The position numbers and the translations under genes were made by a program. Below the pieces are notes generated by a model. That model was given only the letters and a program-made list of their open reading frames with translations. It was not told the origin of the DNA and searched no databases. A stretch of DNA of 64,000 nt from NCBI RefSeq assembly GCF_043641665.1, contig NC_092183.1, forward strand, positions 8,596,501 to 8,660,500. Direction: 5' to 3'. Origin of the DNA: Enoplosus armatus (taxonomy: Eukaryota; Chordata; Actinopteri; Centrarchiformes; Enoplosidae). This document shows positions 36,801 through 46,550 of the stretch, piece by piece; the stretch's first letter is position 1, and every line of letters begins with the position of its first letter.

Positions 36801-37902
36801 GAATAGAATAGGCCTTTTGGGAAATAAGCTTATTCACTTTCTTGACCAGAGTTAGATCAGAAGATTGATACCACTGTCACTGCTTTTCCTACCTTCCATT
36901 GGTTTAATTTTGGTACATTATCAAAGTCAACTTGCAGAGCCTTGAAACTTAGTAACATAGTTAATGCATCATAATGAAACACACGTCCATGTTGGCTTTT
37001 GTTAGTTACTTTAACTTAATTTTAGAGTTTTAATAGTGTTAAAATCATGGAGTGATCTGTGAATCCTTCCTGATGGTGTATTCACGTGCTAAAGTGAAGG
37101 TCTGACAACAGAGCCATTCAGCTGCCACAAAACACTGTATTCATAAGCTATGGTGTTTGGAAACTCAACAAGGAGTACAAATAATTATCAGACATTAATA
37201 ATTATCTGACATGAACACACACACACACACACATAAAAACCCCATGGAAGAATGACAATTTGTGGCTTGAGGAGAAGAAATGTACTGTTATATTATATTA
37301 TATAATATTTCTAGACAAATAACAGTTTGTTATCCATCCGCCTAGCATTCCTGATGACAACAAGACTCTGGGAAGTCATCATGCATCAACTGTTTTTTGT
37401 CAAAAAAAAATAGTAAAAGTAAAGCACCCAACTCTCTGTGTGTACAAATTAAACAAACATGATATAACACAGCCTTTTGAACTCTGGACAGAGCCAGGTT
37501 AGCCATTTCCCCCTGCTTTCAGTCTTTATGCCAAGCTAAGCTAATCGCCTCCAGAGGCATATTCAACACACAGACATGAGACTGGTATCGATCTTCTCAT
37601 TTAACAGCAAATAAGCATATAAAAAAGTCAGTATTCCTTTAAAAACTCTCTTCATTTCACTGACGGATCAGTATGACTCAGTGCTGCATCATATCCTGTG
37701 ATTTGTTAAACATCAAACAGAGTTAAACACATGGGGCCATGCATGTTCTCTTGTGATTGCGAGGAACAAAGAGTTTGAGATTAGTGCACATGGAGCAATT
37801 TGAAGAGAGTCATGCAGGTCGTGTTCTTACAGCAGTTCTATTCTGTTGAATTGATGGAAGGACGAGGTCTTTGTTTATCTCGTCATTCTTCTCCTGCACC
37901 AT
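11328..37902 (-). CDS. gpat2: Glycerol-3-phosphate acyltransferase 2 (mitochondrial type), complete coding sequence in 22 exons
   Basis: Coding exons, minus strand: 37902-37831, 35169-35059, 34707-34637, 34541-34431, 34017-33895, 32263-32164, 29895-29762, 29461-29362, 27270-27091, 25808-25710, 24602-24520, 22536-22406, 22247-22177, 21914-21754, 21595-21492, 20060-19876, 19195-19127, 18689-18567, 15620-15500, 15209-15141, 14768-14713, 11444-11328. All phases agree; 796 codons (human GPAT2 has 795). The ATG has a strong ACCATGG context; that exon extends upstream to an acceptor at 37935, so earlier noncoding exons are expected. Landmarks: LGKFRPIVDQCCHQCTPDSL (42-61), YRGWLVRRV (86-94), VPVGISYD (319-326), IHLAQPFSLK (about 358-367), WLTEELLFRNKDVGFGG (from about 475), LYRHRK (457-462). 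GPATs of this group sit in the mitochondrial outer membrane and acylate glycerol-3-phosphate; mammalian GPAT2 is testis-enriched and linked to piRNA biogenesis. Here the HX4D His is Arg206 and the GTRSRSGK block is degenerate, so catalysis is doubtful. Confidence 0.95.
12650..13020 (+). mobile_element. L1-type LINE ORF2 C-terminal remnant with 3' tail, in the last gpat2 intron
   Basis: The plus strand encodes EIYIMEKLTNRLRLQE, continuing QMEEKRKKWTLF and ending EDYRN and a stop. This is the style of the extreme C-terminus of L1-clade ORF2 proteins (an IYxMEK...W-F pattern). It is followed by a T-rich 3' UTR and an AAATAAAATAAATAAATAA tail near 13002-13020. The 5' part is truncated and upstream frames contain stops. 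Confidence 0.6.
13105..13285. mobile_element. Fragment of the GAGAAGATCGATACCA / AGCTTAGCTTAGCATAAAGAC repeat family
   Basis: The left part (ttttgggaaatacacttgctgag, aaacgagaagatcgatacca) and right part (tagcttagcataaagactgg) match, in the same order, the reverse complement of the right arm of the longer element at 36795-37642. It is a common fish DNA-transposon-derived repeat. Confidence 0.6.
14663..14695. repeat. (CA)n microsatellite beside gpat2 coding exon 21
   Basis: About 16 CA units. In the transcript sense this is a (GT)n run starting about 18 bases into the intron after the donor of the 14768-14713 exon. Confidence 0.95.
15985..16252. mobile_element. Truncated Tc1-like element end
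   Basis: The phrases gttgggtgaggtcgaggtca, ggccggccagtcaagttctt and ccacaccaacctc, with a terminal atacttttggccatatagtg, are hallmarks of fish Tc1-like elements. The whole transposase-coding body is missing between the two conserved parts, leaving a deletion relic within a gpat2 intron. Confidence 0.7.
19240..19359. repeat. TTTTATTGGCATG-type repeat plus (GA)n microsatellite
   Basis: On the minus strand, ATTCAATTCAGATGGTTTTATTGGCATG is followed by a run into AAAATTGCC, a fish repeat that often borders simple sequence. It abuts an uninterrupted (GA)n run at about 19316-19359. The related copy at 58110-58200 is in the opposite orientation. Confidence 0.6.
19815..19858. repeat. (GT)n microsatellite beside gpat2 coding exon 16
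   Basis: About 22 GT units. In the transcript sense it is a (CA)n run starting about 18 bases downstream of the donor of the 20060-19876 exon. Confidence 0.95.
20754..20965. mobile_element. Palindromic MITE with candidate TTAA target sites
   Basis: The two ends are inverted copies. The left reads AGGGTAATTCCAGTATTTTT and then AAACCTGGGCTCCATTTTTACA. The right, reversed, reads AGGGGTAATTCTGGTATTTT and then AAACCTGGGCCCCATTTTTACA. TTAA occurs immediately outside both ends (20754-20757 and 20962-20965), suggesting a piggyBac-like target duplication. No coding capacity. Confidence 0.7.
22259..22309. repeat. (CA)n microsatellite at the acceptor side of gpat2 coding exon 13
   Basis: About 25 uninterrupted CA units. 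In the transcript sense it is a (GT)n run ending roughly 12 bases before the exon that starts at 22247, so it occupies the position of the polypyrimidine tract and branch region. Confidence 0.95.
24777..24945. mobile_element. Partial copy of the GTTGCCAGTTTATTAGGTACACC MITE family
   Basis: It starts CAGTTGCCAGTTTATTAGG, continues CAGTCCTGCAATAA and CCTTCATAAAGGGTATAATG, and runs into a core containing gctgatttgactttatgatc and ttttggaggctaac. These match the left arm and core of the full copy at 35248-35527. The right arm is not recognisable. Confidence 0.6.
27091..32263 (-). other. gpat2: gpat2 acyltransferase-domain exons with altered catalytic motifs
   Basis: Four exons (32263-32164, 29895-29762, 29461-29362, 27270-27091) encode residues 163-334, the PlsC-like acyltransferase core. 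Motif I, HX4D in active GPATs, reads RQSIMD at 206-211 within VYVHVRQSIMDCAL; the only nearby His is residue 204, two positions too early. Motif II (GGFFIRR in GPAT1) reads VGVVLLPP at 247-254, lacking the arginines, as in human GPAT2. Motif III (GTRSRSGK in GPAT1) reads GVSAESGQ at 289-296. Motif IV (VPVGISYD, 319-326) is intact. The intervening introns hold repeats but no other gene. Confidence 0.85.
28890..29262. repeat. Two-unit interspersed repeat (CAACTATTGGGATGG ... CCCAGAGGATGAATTG)
   Basis: Two diverged units of about 150 bp are present: near 28960-29110 and near 29108-29260. Each has an ACTATTGG(A/G)T(A/G)G-like phrase, then tttggtgcacat or attggtgcagac, then ggtcccc...aggatgaattg, then a gacttta phrase. 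It resembles a common fish dispersed repeat. It lies in the gpat2 intron between coding exons 8 and 9. Confidence 0.55.
33853..33894. repeat. (CA)n microsatellite that contains the splice donor of gpat2 coding exon 5
   Basis: Twenty-one CA units end exactly at the exon boundary. On the minus strand the exon ends CTTAAG and the intron begins GTGTGTGTGT, so the donor GT is the first dinucleotide of the repeat. Confidence 0.95.
35248..35527. mobile_element. Complete palindromic MITE of the CAGTTGCC family
   Basis: About 280 bp with inverted ends CAGTTGCC...GGCAACTG. Internal arms match: CAACAGTTCTGCAATAAATC with TTCATGAAGGTTATAA on the left, and the reverse complements of ACAGTCCTGCAATAAATT and TTTCATAAAGGTTATAA on the right. 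No reading frame. Diverged relatives are at 9930-10206 and 24777-24945. It lies in the first gpat2 coding intron. Confidence 0.7.
36397..36416 (+). repeat. Short interstitial telomere-like repeat
   Basis: Three consecutive TAACCC units plus a partial unit. A two-unit copy lies at 52981-52993. Confidence 0.7.
36795..37642. mobile_element. DNA-transposon-like repeat with TAAAGGAATA inverted ends
   Basis: Left end TTAAAGGAATA, right end TATTCCTTTAA. The inner arms are also inverted: agatcagaagattgatacca on the left against atgagaagatcgataccagt on the reversed right arm. The right half carries the ttagcttagcttggcataaa motif of the family fragment at 13105-13285. It is non-coding, with an internal (CA)n at 37215-37233. 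Confidence 0.6.
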
Positions 37903-40597
37903 GGTGAGCCCCCTGCAGACTTCCACCCAGAGACCTACCAAAGACAAGATTGGGGGAAAAGAGTATACAGCGTCATGTTAAAACAGAACTCACATTGTGT
38001 TGGGTAATAAGGATTGTTTGTGAGCACATGTGAATGTCAGTGGGCAGTCATTTTTAGGAGCTTTACGATACAAGACCAATTTTGTGAATTGTCAGAGGGA
38101 ATTTTCTTGCTTTGAGAAGGCAACTTCATCTCTCCAGTTTAAGAAAATAAACACACATCTACTCGCACACACTATCTCAGTGTGACACAAAATTCATTTT
38201 GTGCTCTGGTCCTTGGCAGGGGAGTGTTGGCAGCACCCTGTGCCCATAGCTACAATTTCACCCATCTAACCAGCACTTCTTCTCCTCCACAATCACAAAT
38301 TCTCTCAAATTCTTAAGTTTTCCTTCATTCTTTTCAGTTAAGGGAAAGTAGCTTCTTGCTGCCGGTTTCCTTGTGTTGGTTTCCCATTGTTTCCTCTTAT
38401 TGGACTGTCAAACTTTAGTTTAAAAGTTATGTGTTCACTCCTGTATGCAGGTAGGAATAAAACAAGGACAGAACTGCCATTAAGAGGTTAGAGATTGAGA
38501 GGAACTCGAGGCTGTCTTTGCTAAGCAGCGTGCAGGTGGAGCGGGGCAGACACTCACTAGAGGGTTATAAATCATTAAAAGCAGGGTACATAGCCATCAA
38601 ATGAAAAACTGCTCTTATGTAACTGATGCTGGTCCCTTGCCCACTCGAAAACCCAGTAATGAGAGTTGGCAACATAGGTCACAATGCAATACGATCAAGC
38701 TTAAATAGGTTACCTAATTGATAACATTGGTCTGAACTCAAATGACTAATCATCGGAAATTAAGGTAGATTTAATACAGATCAAGAGCCAGAGCGCACTC
38801 TCCAAAGAGAGAGCTATGCCACTATAAAAGCCACCATCCTGAGAGAGCCTCCCCTCAGTTTAACGTAAGGCTTTGTTTCAACTACAAAGGGATGAAGACG
38901 TGGCCAGCTGTCATCCTGAGGCGCAAACTCTCTTCTAATAAATCTTTCTGTGGTTATACCCATCAGATCCATGAGTCTCATTAGGTTCAATAGAAGGCTT
39001 GTCCTTTGCATCTCTGTCTCCCACTCTGTTGGTCCCACTCTGCTCCATTAACTTTGCTAATTAAAGCTTAAGCCTTCACCGTGGGGAGATGCTCCATTTC
39101 AACTGGCTCAAGTTCCCACATTCATTACCAACTCCGGTGGGAACAAAAGCATTGCTAAGAGGTTCCCAGGGCTCAGTGATGCTTCACAGGTGCAGAGGGT
39201 GATGGAGGACACAAGGCAGCAAAACGGGGAGTAAAGGGTGTGAAACTGTAAATTGCACAGCCAGAGAGTCAGCAAAGTATCTAATGGGGTTATATAAGCC
39301 ACTCCAGAGGGAATACAAAACCACATGGAAACAGCTAGAGACAGCAATGTGCCAAGGCCAGACCTGTGTAACGCTACAAACAAAGAGTTTCACATACCTG
39401 TCAATATATAACATATGAATTCACACACTGACATGAAGATACTTTACACGTATTCCAGTCTGAGCCACACATTCCTCCTCACACGTATGCTCGCTTAATT
39501 CATCCTCTCCTCAGAAGTTAATTGATCAATTATAGTCTTTAATTAATATGCTGTAGTTTGCTAATGTGATAGCCCAGACCTAAGTGGGCCCGTGATGAGA
39601 AAGGATTAAAAATCAGAAGCCATTACAAGCTGCCAGGTCAGATTAGATTGAAGATAATTTTAGAGCAGCAGTCGAAGTGATGTTGGTTGGTGCTTTAAAG
39701 TCTATTCCCAAAACCGCTCAGTGATTAGTGGGGGCTTTGAATACACTTAGCTTCCATTTGAAAAGGAGACAGACATGGAGAATTAAGAATGATCAGATAT
39801 CTTTCTCAATGCATATCTTTTAGCATCTCAGCCCATCCTCACACATGCAGCATTAAGTACAGTAAACAGTTTTTTTCCCCAAATCTGTATGTAGGTATAG
39901 ATGCACTGCTACAAAGAAACACATAAAGATAATTCTGACTTTTCTCATGGAAGTCAAAATGTCAGGATGGTGGGAGGGTATCTATTAAATGGAAAGGACA
40001 TGAAGACCATGGAAGGACCTCAAGGTCACAACAACAACCACAGCCACGTGGCTTTAGTTACTATGGGAATAGGTAAACATGGCAGACAATGTGAAGGCAA
40101 CAGAGGAATCCCACAACCATATACTGTATGTTTGTGCCAACCTGAACTGAAAATATTTTAGAGCAGCACTGCTATGGTTAACGTGTCAAGAAACCAAATG
40201 GAAAGTCTGTTTGTGCTGAATGCTGACAGAGTATACTCTGAATTAAATTAAACAGCATCATGAATGTCAAGCCAAGGTCTATATTTCACTTGGTGTATGT
40301 ATTTGATTAAGAGACAACAAGGACATGTCAGCTGCATGCTACAGCTTTAGAGTAAAATATGTTAAAGTGAAAAATATAGCATCACAGCTAATTCACAATT
40401 TATTTGGAAAAATGCACCTGCTGTTGAGCTCCACCAAATTCCCACAATGGAGCCACTGCAACACCTCCTGCACAAATAACTTATTAACCTATCCAGTTTG
40501 TTTTGTATGCAGTCCTGGTTGAAATTCACGCTGCATACAAATTCGCTATTTTCCTCCTTACTTGGAATTTTTATGGTGAAGAACCAGCTAAATCTGC

Positions 40598-40600
<3 letters not shown>

Positions 40601-40636
<36 letters not shown>
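40601..40636. repeat. (CT)n microsatellite
   Basis: Eighteen uninterrupted TC units. Confidence 0.95.
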
Positions 40637-40638
<2 letters not shown>

Positions 40639-43600
40639 GTATTTGTGTTTGCACTTGAAAAAGTCTTGCTTTCTCAGCTGCTACTAGCTAATTAGCCTAA
40701 TGACCTGTCAATCAAACATCAAAGGCAACGCCTGGGAAAGAGACAACCCAGCATCTTCATCCAGATGTAAAGATGATAAATTTTTTGTAACAACACCACA
40801 TGGGAGCAATTACCAGTAATTAATGACTTTTCTATAAGCTGGTTACAAGAGCACAACACAATTAACAGCCATTTAATATGTTTGAGTTTCTGTATCTTTA
40901 AAGAGTATCTGACAGGTTTTCCATACATAAGTTAGAATACGCTCATCTCCATCTCCTGTTTGAAAACATTTTAGAAACAGCAGAGTATAAATCAGGACAG
41001 GGCCTAATAAAGCAGTGTGGTCAAGATGTCTGCATCTGCAGCAAAAATCACTATTATACTGTTGGAAAGTGGTATTGCAATAAAATGAATAACATGAGCC
41101 AAATGATTATGGAAATCAGCAGTTATCAAATAACTGGTAAAAACGTCAATATTGTGCAGCACATAATCATACGTCCTGTATATCACCACAGGTCAACGAT
41201 TGATCCATTCACTTAGTCACATTATGTGGTGTAAAAACACCAATAGCCAATCTGTGACTACAATAACTTTGAGTCAATGTAGTGTTTGCTGTTGGTGGAG
41301 AATTTCTCCTCCCAGTGATTGTTTTCCAATTGTTGTGGGCGTGGTTTTCAGAGTATGACGTATTTGTGCTCTGTTTCTATGAGCCTTCTTAAACAAGCCA
41401 ATGGGGAGTGAGGATTCTGCTGAGCAGGAAGATAGATAACGCCACAGGGACATCAACGTGATGGGCTTTTGTTTTCATTCTGCAAGTAAACCAGGCTATT
41501 CGAACAGGATGTTAATATGGTAAACGCATACAGCTATGCACATGGAATGTGTCTGTACACTGCGCGCGCGCGCACACATAGAAATCAATCTGTGAATCAG
41601 AAGCTGTGCGTCATGGAGCCAGATAGTATAATTGATTTCTCAGAACAAAAGGAACCTTCACTCTCTGCTCTCTTCTTCCCTTTAGCTTCACACTGTTTTT
41701 ACTTTAACGTCCGTGGTACAGTACATGTAGAAAATTCTTATATAAACACACTAACAGGCCAACAATCAAATTAAAAGGTTTTCAGACTGTTACAGAACTA
41801 TGACGAATTGTACTCATCTCATTAGATACCATTCCATATTTATGGGTAAGCTACTCATGTCATTTGTTTTTATTTAGAATTTCAACACATTACATGGTTT
41901 ATAGCAGACTTACAGTGTAATATTATTAATACACGAATCCTTCTGAAATGTCTTTAAGGAACCACATAATCCTCTTTTTTAATGAAAATCAGCTCTTACA
42001 CATTTATGAAACATACATTTTAGTACAGTGACAGCATCAAATTGCCTGACAAAAGCAGTCATTTCTGTTACAAAATGAAGCTTCTTTACCATAAATGATG
42101 ACGATGGAGCTTTTTGTTACCTTTACTCTTCACTTTGTCTCTCACTCACCTGTCTGTTTACAGGAGCGCAAAGATCACTTTTCTTGCATTAGTAGTTGTT
42201 TTTGTTAAAATTCACTCATTCTGGTGTGGTCTGGTGTAAAACATGAAAAATTGCTACCTTTTTCACCATGGTACAGCAGGTATTTGTTTATCTCAGCCGT
42301 CCTCTGGACACTAAGTTCGTACAGTAATTACTTTTGTCAAACAGTATCATTTAAGGCTTCTACCCATCCACGGCTTACCTACACAGGTGTTTTCACTTAC
42401 TATCCCCGATTAGCCCTGTTCTCAGGACGCGAGGCAGTGTACAGACTGTGCTTGATCGATATCTTCCCAACTCTCTTGTTATTTTTGTTGTCACCTGAAC
42501 ATTTCTACCTTTATCACTGGCTGTGCCAGTCATGGTTGTGCTGGTGTGCCGCTTGTTACACAGTGGCAAGGGCAGGAAGACCTGCCTAAATGGGGTGCAG
42601 ACGTCAAATGAGGATAAATCTAGATCGACTGATAATCAAGCAGTAGCAGGTAGTACAGACGCTGTGGTAAATTTTAATTTTACATTTTTACCAGGGATGT
42701 CCAGGTCAAGTTTTTTTACTTCTATCCCGATACAAGTCCTTCACTCTTGGGTAGAGATAACAAATTTGTTACCGTTGAAGTCAATTCTCTTCAAAATACA
42801 CAGTGAATCCATGCATTTTGCCAACCTGGGAGTCAATCATAACTCACAGTCACACACTAATTTTTGCTCAAACATGGAGCAAAATGCTCACAGCGTAGAG
42901 CCCGGCTGAACAAAACACGGTAGAATACAGCAAAGAAAGGATCAGATTTTTATCTGTTTTATTTTAGCCAGTATGAGCCATTACAATATGCCCGGATAAG
43001 CTCAGGACATCCCTTATAATTACAGCTTTTAAATTTAGGCAGAGATAGTACAGTCACTACCATGTGGACTCAGTCACTACAAGTCATGTGAAATATATGT
43101 TTATTAGACTGTGTTGAGTACAATGATGCTGGTATATGTGGTATTTTGTTTACATACTTGTGCATGCGGCTGCATGTAGCCGTTGATTCAAGTCAGCATA
43201 AGCGCCATGTGTTGTCTGAGTAGAAACCAGCTACCCAGCTTAAACCGGCACAATACCTGTCAGCACACTCATTCTTATTAGTATATCAAGTTTGATTATG
43301 TCATATAATGTAAGCGTAGCTCCACCCAACATCAACCTGAGGTCCGTGTGGGTGTGCAGAGCCCTTAATAGTTTCTCATTTAATGTCAAAACTCAAACCA
43401 GCTTCGAGACAAGCTGTAATGTCACTTAGGAATCTTCACATAACATAGTAACAGAGAAAGACGTTAAATTGGAAGGGAGAGTACATGTGGCCGGGATAAG
43501 AAAATAAATCATCCAAAAGATTCAACTCATCATGACTAATGAACAGAGCAATATCCTCCCACAGCCTTGAGTGTCCCAAGTGATCAAACTGGCATTCAAG

Positions 43601-44139
43601 TTCATCTGAGCATAGTTGAGCAAAACTCACAATCACAATGTCAGAATCTGCCTTTTTCACAGAAGACAATTTGACATTTAAAAGATGAAATTAATGATGG
43701 CTGAATTCCATTTAGCTGTTTCAGTTTCAGGGTCCTGGTATTGTGCATGCTGGCTCACGGTCACACTGTCACGGCTTACTGGAACACTTGAATGGAACAA
43801 AGCCATCTTTAATGTTATTAGTATTTTCCTACTATGACAAGTCAACATGTCTTTTCAAACGTGAAAAGCTGATCATTTTACATTTACTAATTATTATCAT
43901 TTGTTTTCATACATGGTTTATTGTTGAAATATCTCAGATGTGGTTGGGTATGATTTTTTTCTGCCCTTTGGGTGACCCCACTCATCTAGTCACAAAAGAT
44001 TTTTAAAAAAGTTTTTGTGAGAGATAAAGAGAAACAGAGGAAGAAAAAAGAAGTGAATTGATGTGACTTTTGATGTTCTTCCATAAAAACATAATCTAAG
44101 CGTGCACAAAACTGTAAAAGATATGATTGAGGGAAAACA

Positions 44140-44159
44140 GGGGGGGGGGGGGGGGGGGG
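44140..44159 (+). repeat. Poly(G) tract of 20 bases
   Basis: An unbroken run of 20 G followed by C, able to form G-quadruplexes. It may also be a site of length error in the assembly. Confidence 0.9.
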
Positions 44160-44185
44160 CTTGAAAAAGAGATAGAAAGATCAGG

Positions 44186-44272
44186 TTGTTTTCGACTAAC
44201 AGGATCTGATGATAATTACACTGATCAACGTGTTTTTGACTAACAGGATCTGATGATAATTACACTGATCGC
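44186..44272. repeat. Two-copy 44-bp direct tandem duplication
   Basis: The block GACTAACAGGATCTGATGAT, continuing AATTACACTGATC, occurs twice with a 44-base period. The copies are nearly identical, with one C/T difference in the preceding TTTT(C/T)GAC, indicating a recent duplication just right of the poly(G) run. Confidence 0.9.
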
Positions 44273-46550
44273 TGAGCCGTTTCTATCTGATACTGTGAGA
44301 TAAAAAGGCTTCTACCTCACATTGGATTCACAAAAAAAGGAGAGCGCTAATTACACGTCAGATACCCATCATCTCTCCCTCTTCACACCTCCATATTTTC
44401 TCTCTCTCTCCTACATTTAAACAGGTTTTCATCTCTCCCCGACAGCCATGATGTTTTATTAACTACTGCAGGATGCAAGACACCTGAGCAGACCTGGAAC
44501 AAACTTTGGTAGGGGCGAGAGGTGAGATACCTGCAGCTAAACTTCTCCTAAACAAATAAAAATACAGAAGCTATGGGCCACATAAACACCTTCACACATG
44601 AAACCCAGATGCATTAAAATATGTGCTAATATGTGACCACAAACCTGAGATGCTATATTAAGAGAGACCCCTCAAAATGTAATGTACAAACACCATGATG
44701 TAACCTGTCTTATGCAACTGGCCTATTTTGTAATTGATTCATGAAGAAAAATTATTCAGGAAGGGTTGGCAGCTTACATGCAATACTTGAGAATAAATTG
44801 TGTAAACATATGTTAATTTGTCTGTGTGCGTGTTGGTGCAAAAGTCAAACATCAGACTTCTCCAAATGCATTGATAATGAACAATGTAACACAAACTGCA
44901 CCATAACATCTTGTTATTGTTATATTAAATTTACATTGACTTTAAACAAACATTTATTTCATCTTTGACCCAGAGCTGTCCTCCTCCTGCGGCAACAAAT
45001 ATAAGCTGTACACCACCTGTGCTGCAAAGCAGGCCAAGAACACACTGATTCAATTGAAAGCCTGACATTCATGTGTGTGTCTGTATACCCTACAGTAAGT
45101 AAATTCCTCAGCAGCTGAAAATAACTCACTTACAGAAAGAATCCACTGAACTATATCAAGGCAGGCACAGTGAATGACTCTGTCTTTACTCTGAGTCACA
45201 GAGTGAGGAGGCTTGGGGGACAGATTCATGAGTGGATGAACTACAATAACATCTTTTACTTCTCCCACAGAATAGAGTAAATTTCTTGCAGTGATTTCCT
45301 GGAAGATTGGGGTTTTGCATTATATTGGGATAAGCAGCATAGTGGGATTAAAATAGTCATCTCTTTCAAAACTTATCACTGTTGTGAATAATTTTATGTG
45401 TTGAGTTTAAAGGGCGGCTAATGAAGCATTAAGGTTACAGGACATGTGAAGGAAGGCAGAACAATTATTTCAATTTGCCAATATCTTCTCAATTAATCAT
45501 TTGCCCCTCATTTCCAAAACCAAAGGTGACATCTTCAAATTGATTGTTTTGTGTGACCAACAGCACAAAACCCAAAGATATTTAGATATACATTTTCTAC
45601 CATATTCAATGTGATGATTGGAGTGTGTTCAATTGTCGGCACTGGCATGTTCACATAGACACACTGACATTAACACACACACACACACACAAGCACAGAT
45701 ACGCAGATACTAGGGTTCAAGCAAGGTGTGATCGATGTACAATTGAATTGAATGAATAGACGCTATAATGAATGGTGGTGGTGTGTGTGTGTGTGTGATG
45801 TCAGACCTACAGATGAATAATAGTAGACAGGGTGATGTATAATTATCTGTATTTGTATTCATGGTCACAGGAGTTATGGTGATGTTGTACAACAAAAAAA
45901 AGTTGACAGCAGCTTTAAATCAGAACACAAACTGACAGTCTCTTCGTAGAGACAGAAACACAGACCTGCTCAAGGCTTCGTAACAAGTTGGAGTTATCTT
46001 GGCGAAACAGGAACTACTTTTAAAAGAGCAAGGTAAAGTGGTTAAAAGTTGTGAGTGAAATGATGAGGTGTTGAAGGCCAGGAGATCACAGTAAAACAAG
46101 CAGCAGAGAAGAAGCCAAAGGCCACTGAACAAGCACAGTAAAAAAAATATATGTGCTGAAGGGAAGTGTAGTAAGTAAGGAATGGTTTCAAATCCTTAGG
46201 AGGCATGTGACGTCTATAGTGTCCTTGAGCAGCATATAGACTCAAAAGATCCTTAAAGCATCATGTTATATTACCAGCATATGCACGCACACAAACACAC
46301 GTCATTTAGATATAAATAGTTTCGTTATAAATAATATAAATCATTATATAAAATAGTAAAGTTCATATCTTTTAATGGGAGCTATTCTGCTGGGGGGATT
46401 CTGCTTGTTTTTTTTATCATATTGCTTTGGTAATATAGTTGCTCCACCACCTGCCCCATATCTCAAGCTCAATATATTGGATACGTCTTTGTTGTTTGTA
46501 CTTTTTGTAACCTTCATCAGCTTTTTATGTCTTTCATCTTCACTGTCACA

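Larger units (their letters stand above)
37935..46550. other. Region without recognised genes upstream of gpat2
   Basis: I found no exon with recognisable protein similarity on either strand. It probably contains the gpat2 promoter and noncoding leader exon(s), because the first coding exon has an upstream acceptor. Contents seen: (CT)n at 40601-40636, a short CG-alternating run near 41561-41571, the 20-G tract and 44-bp duplication near 44.1-44.3 kb, and small CA/GT repeats near 45.7-45.8 kb. Confidence 0.5.

Noticed and set aside
42224..42909. Two overlapping plus-strand frames of over 120 codons
   Set aside because: No protein-like conservation pattern that I recognise and no splice context. 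Treated as chance frames.
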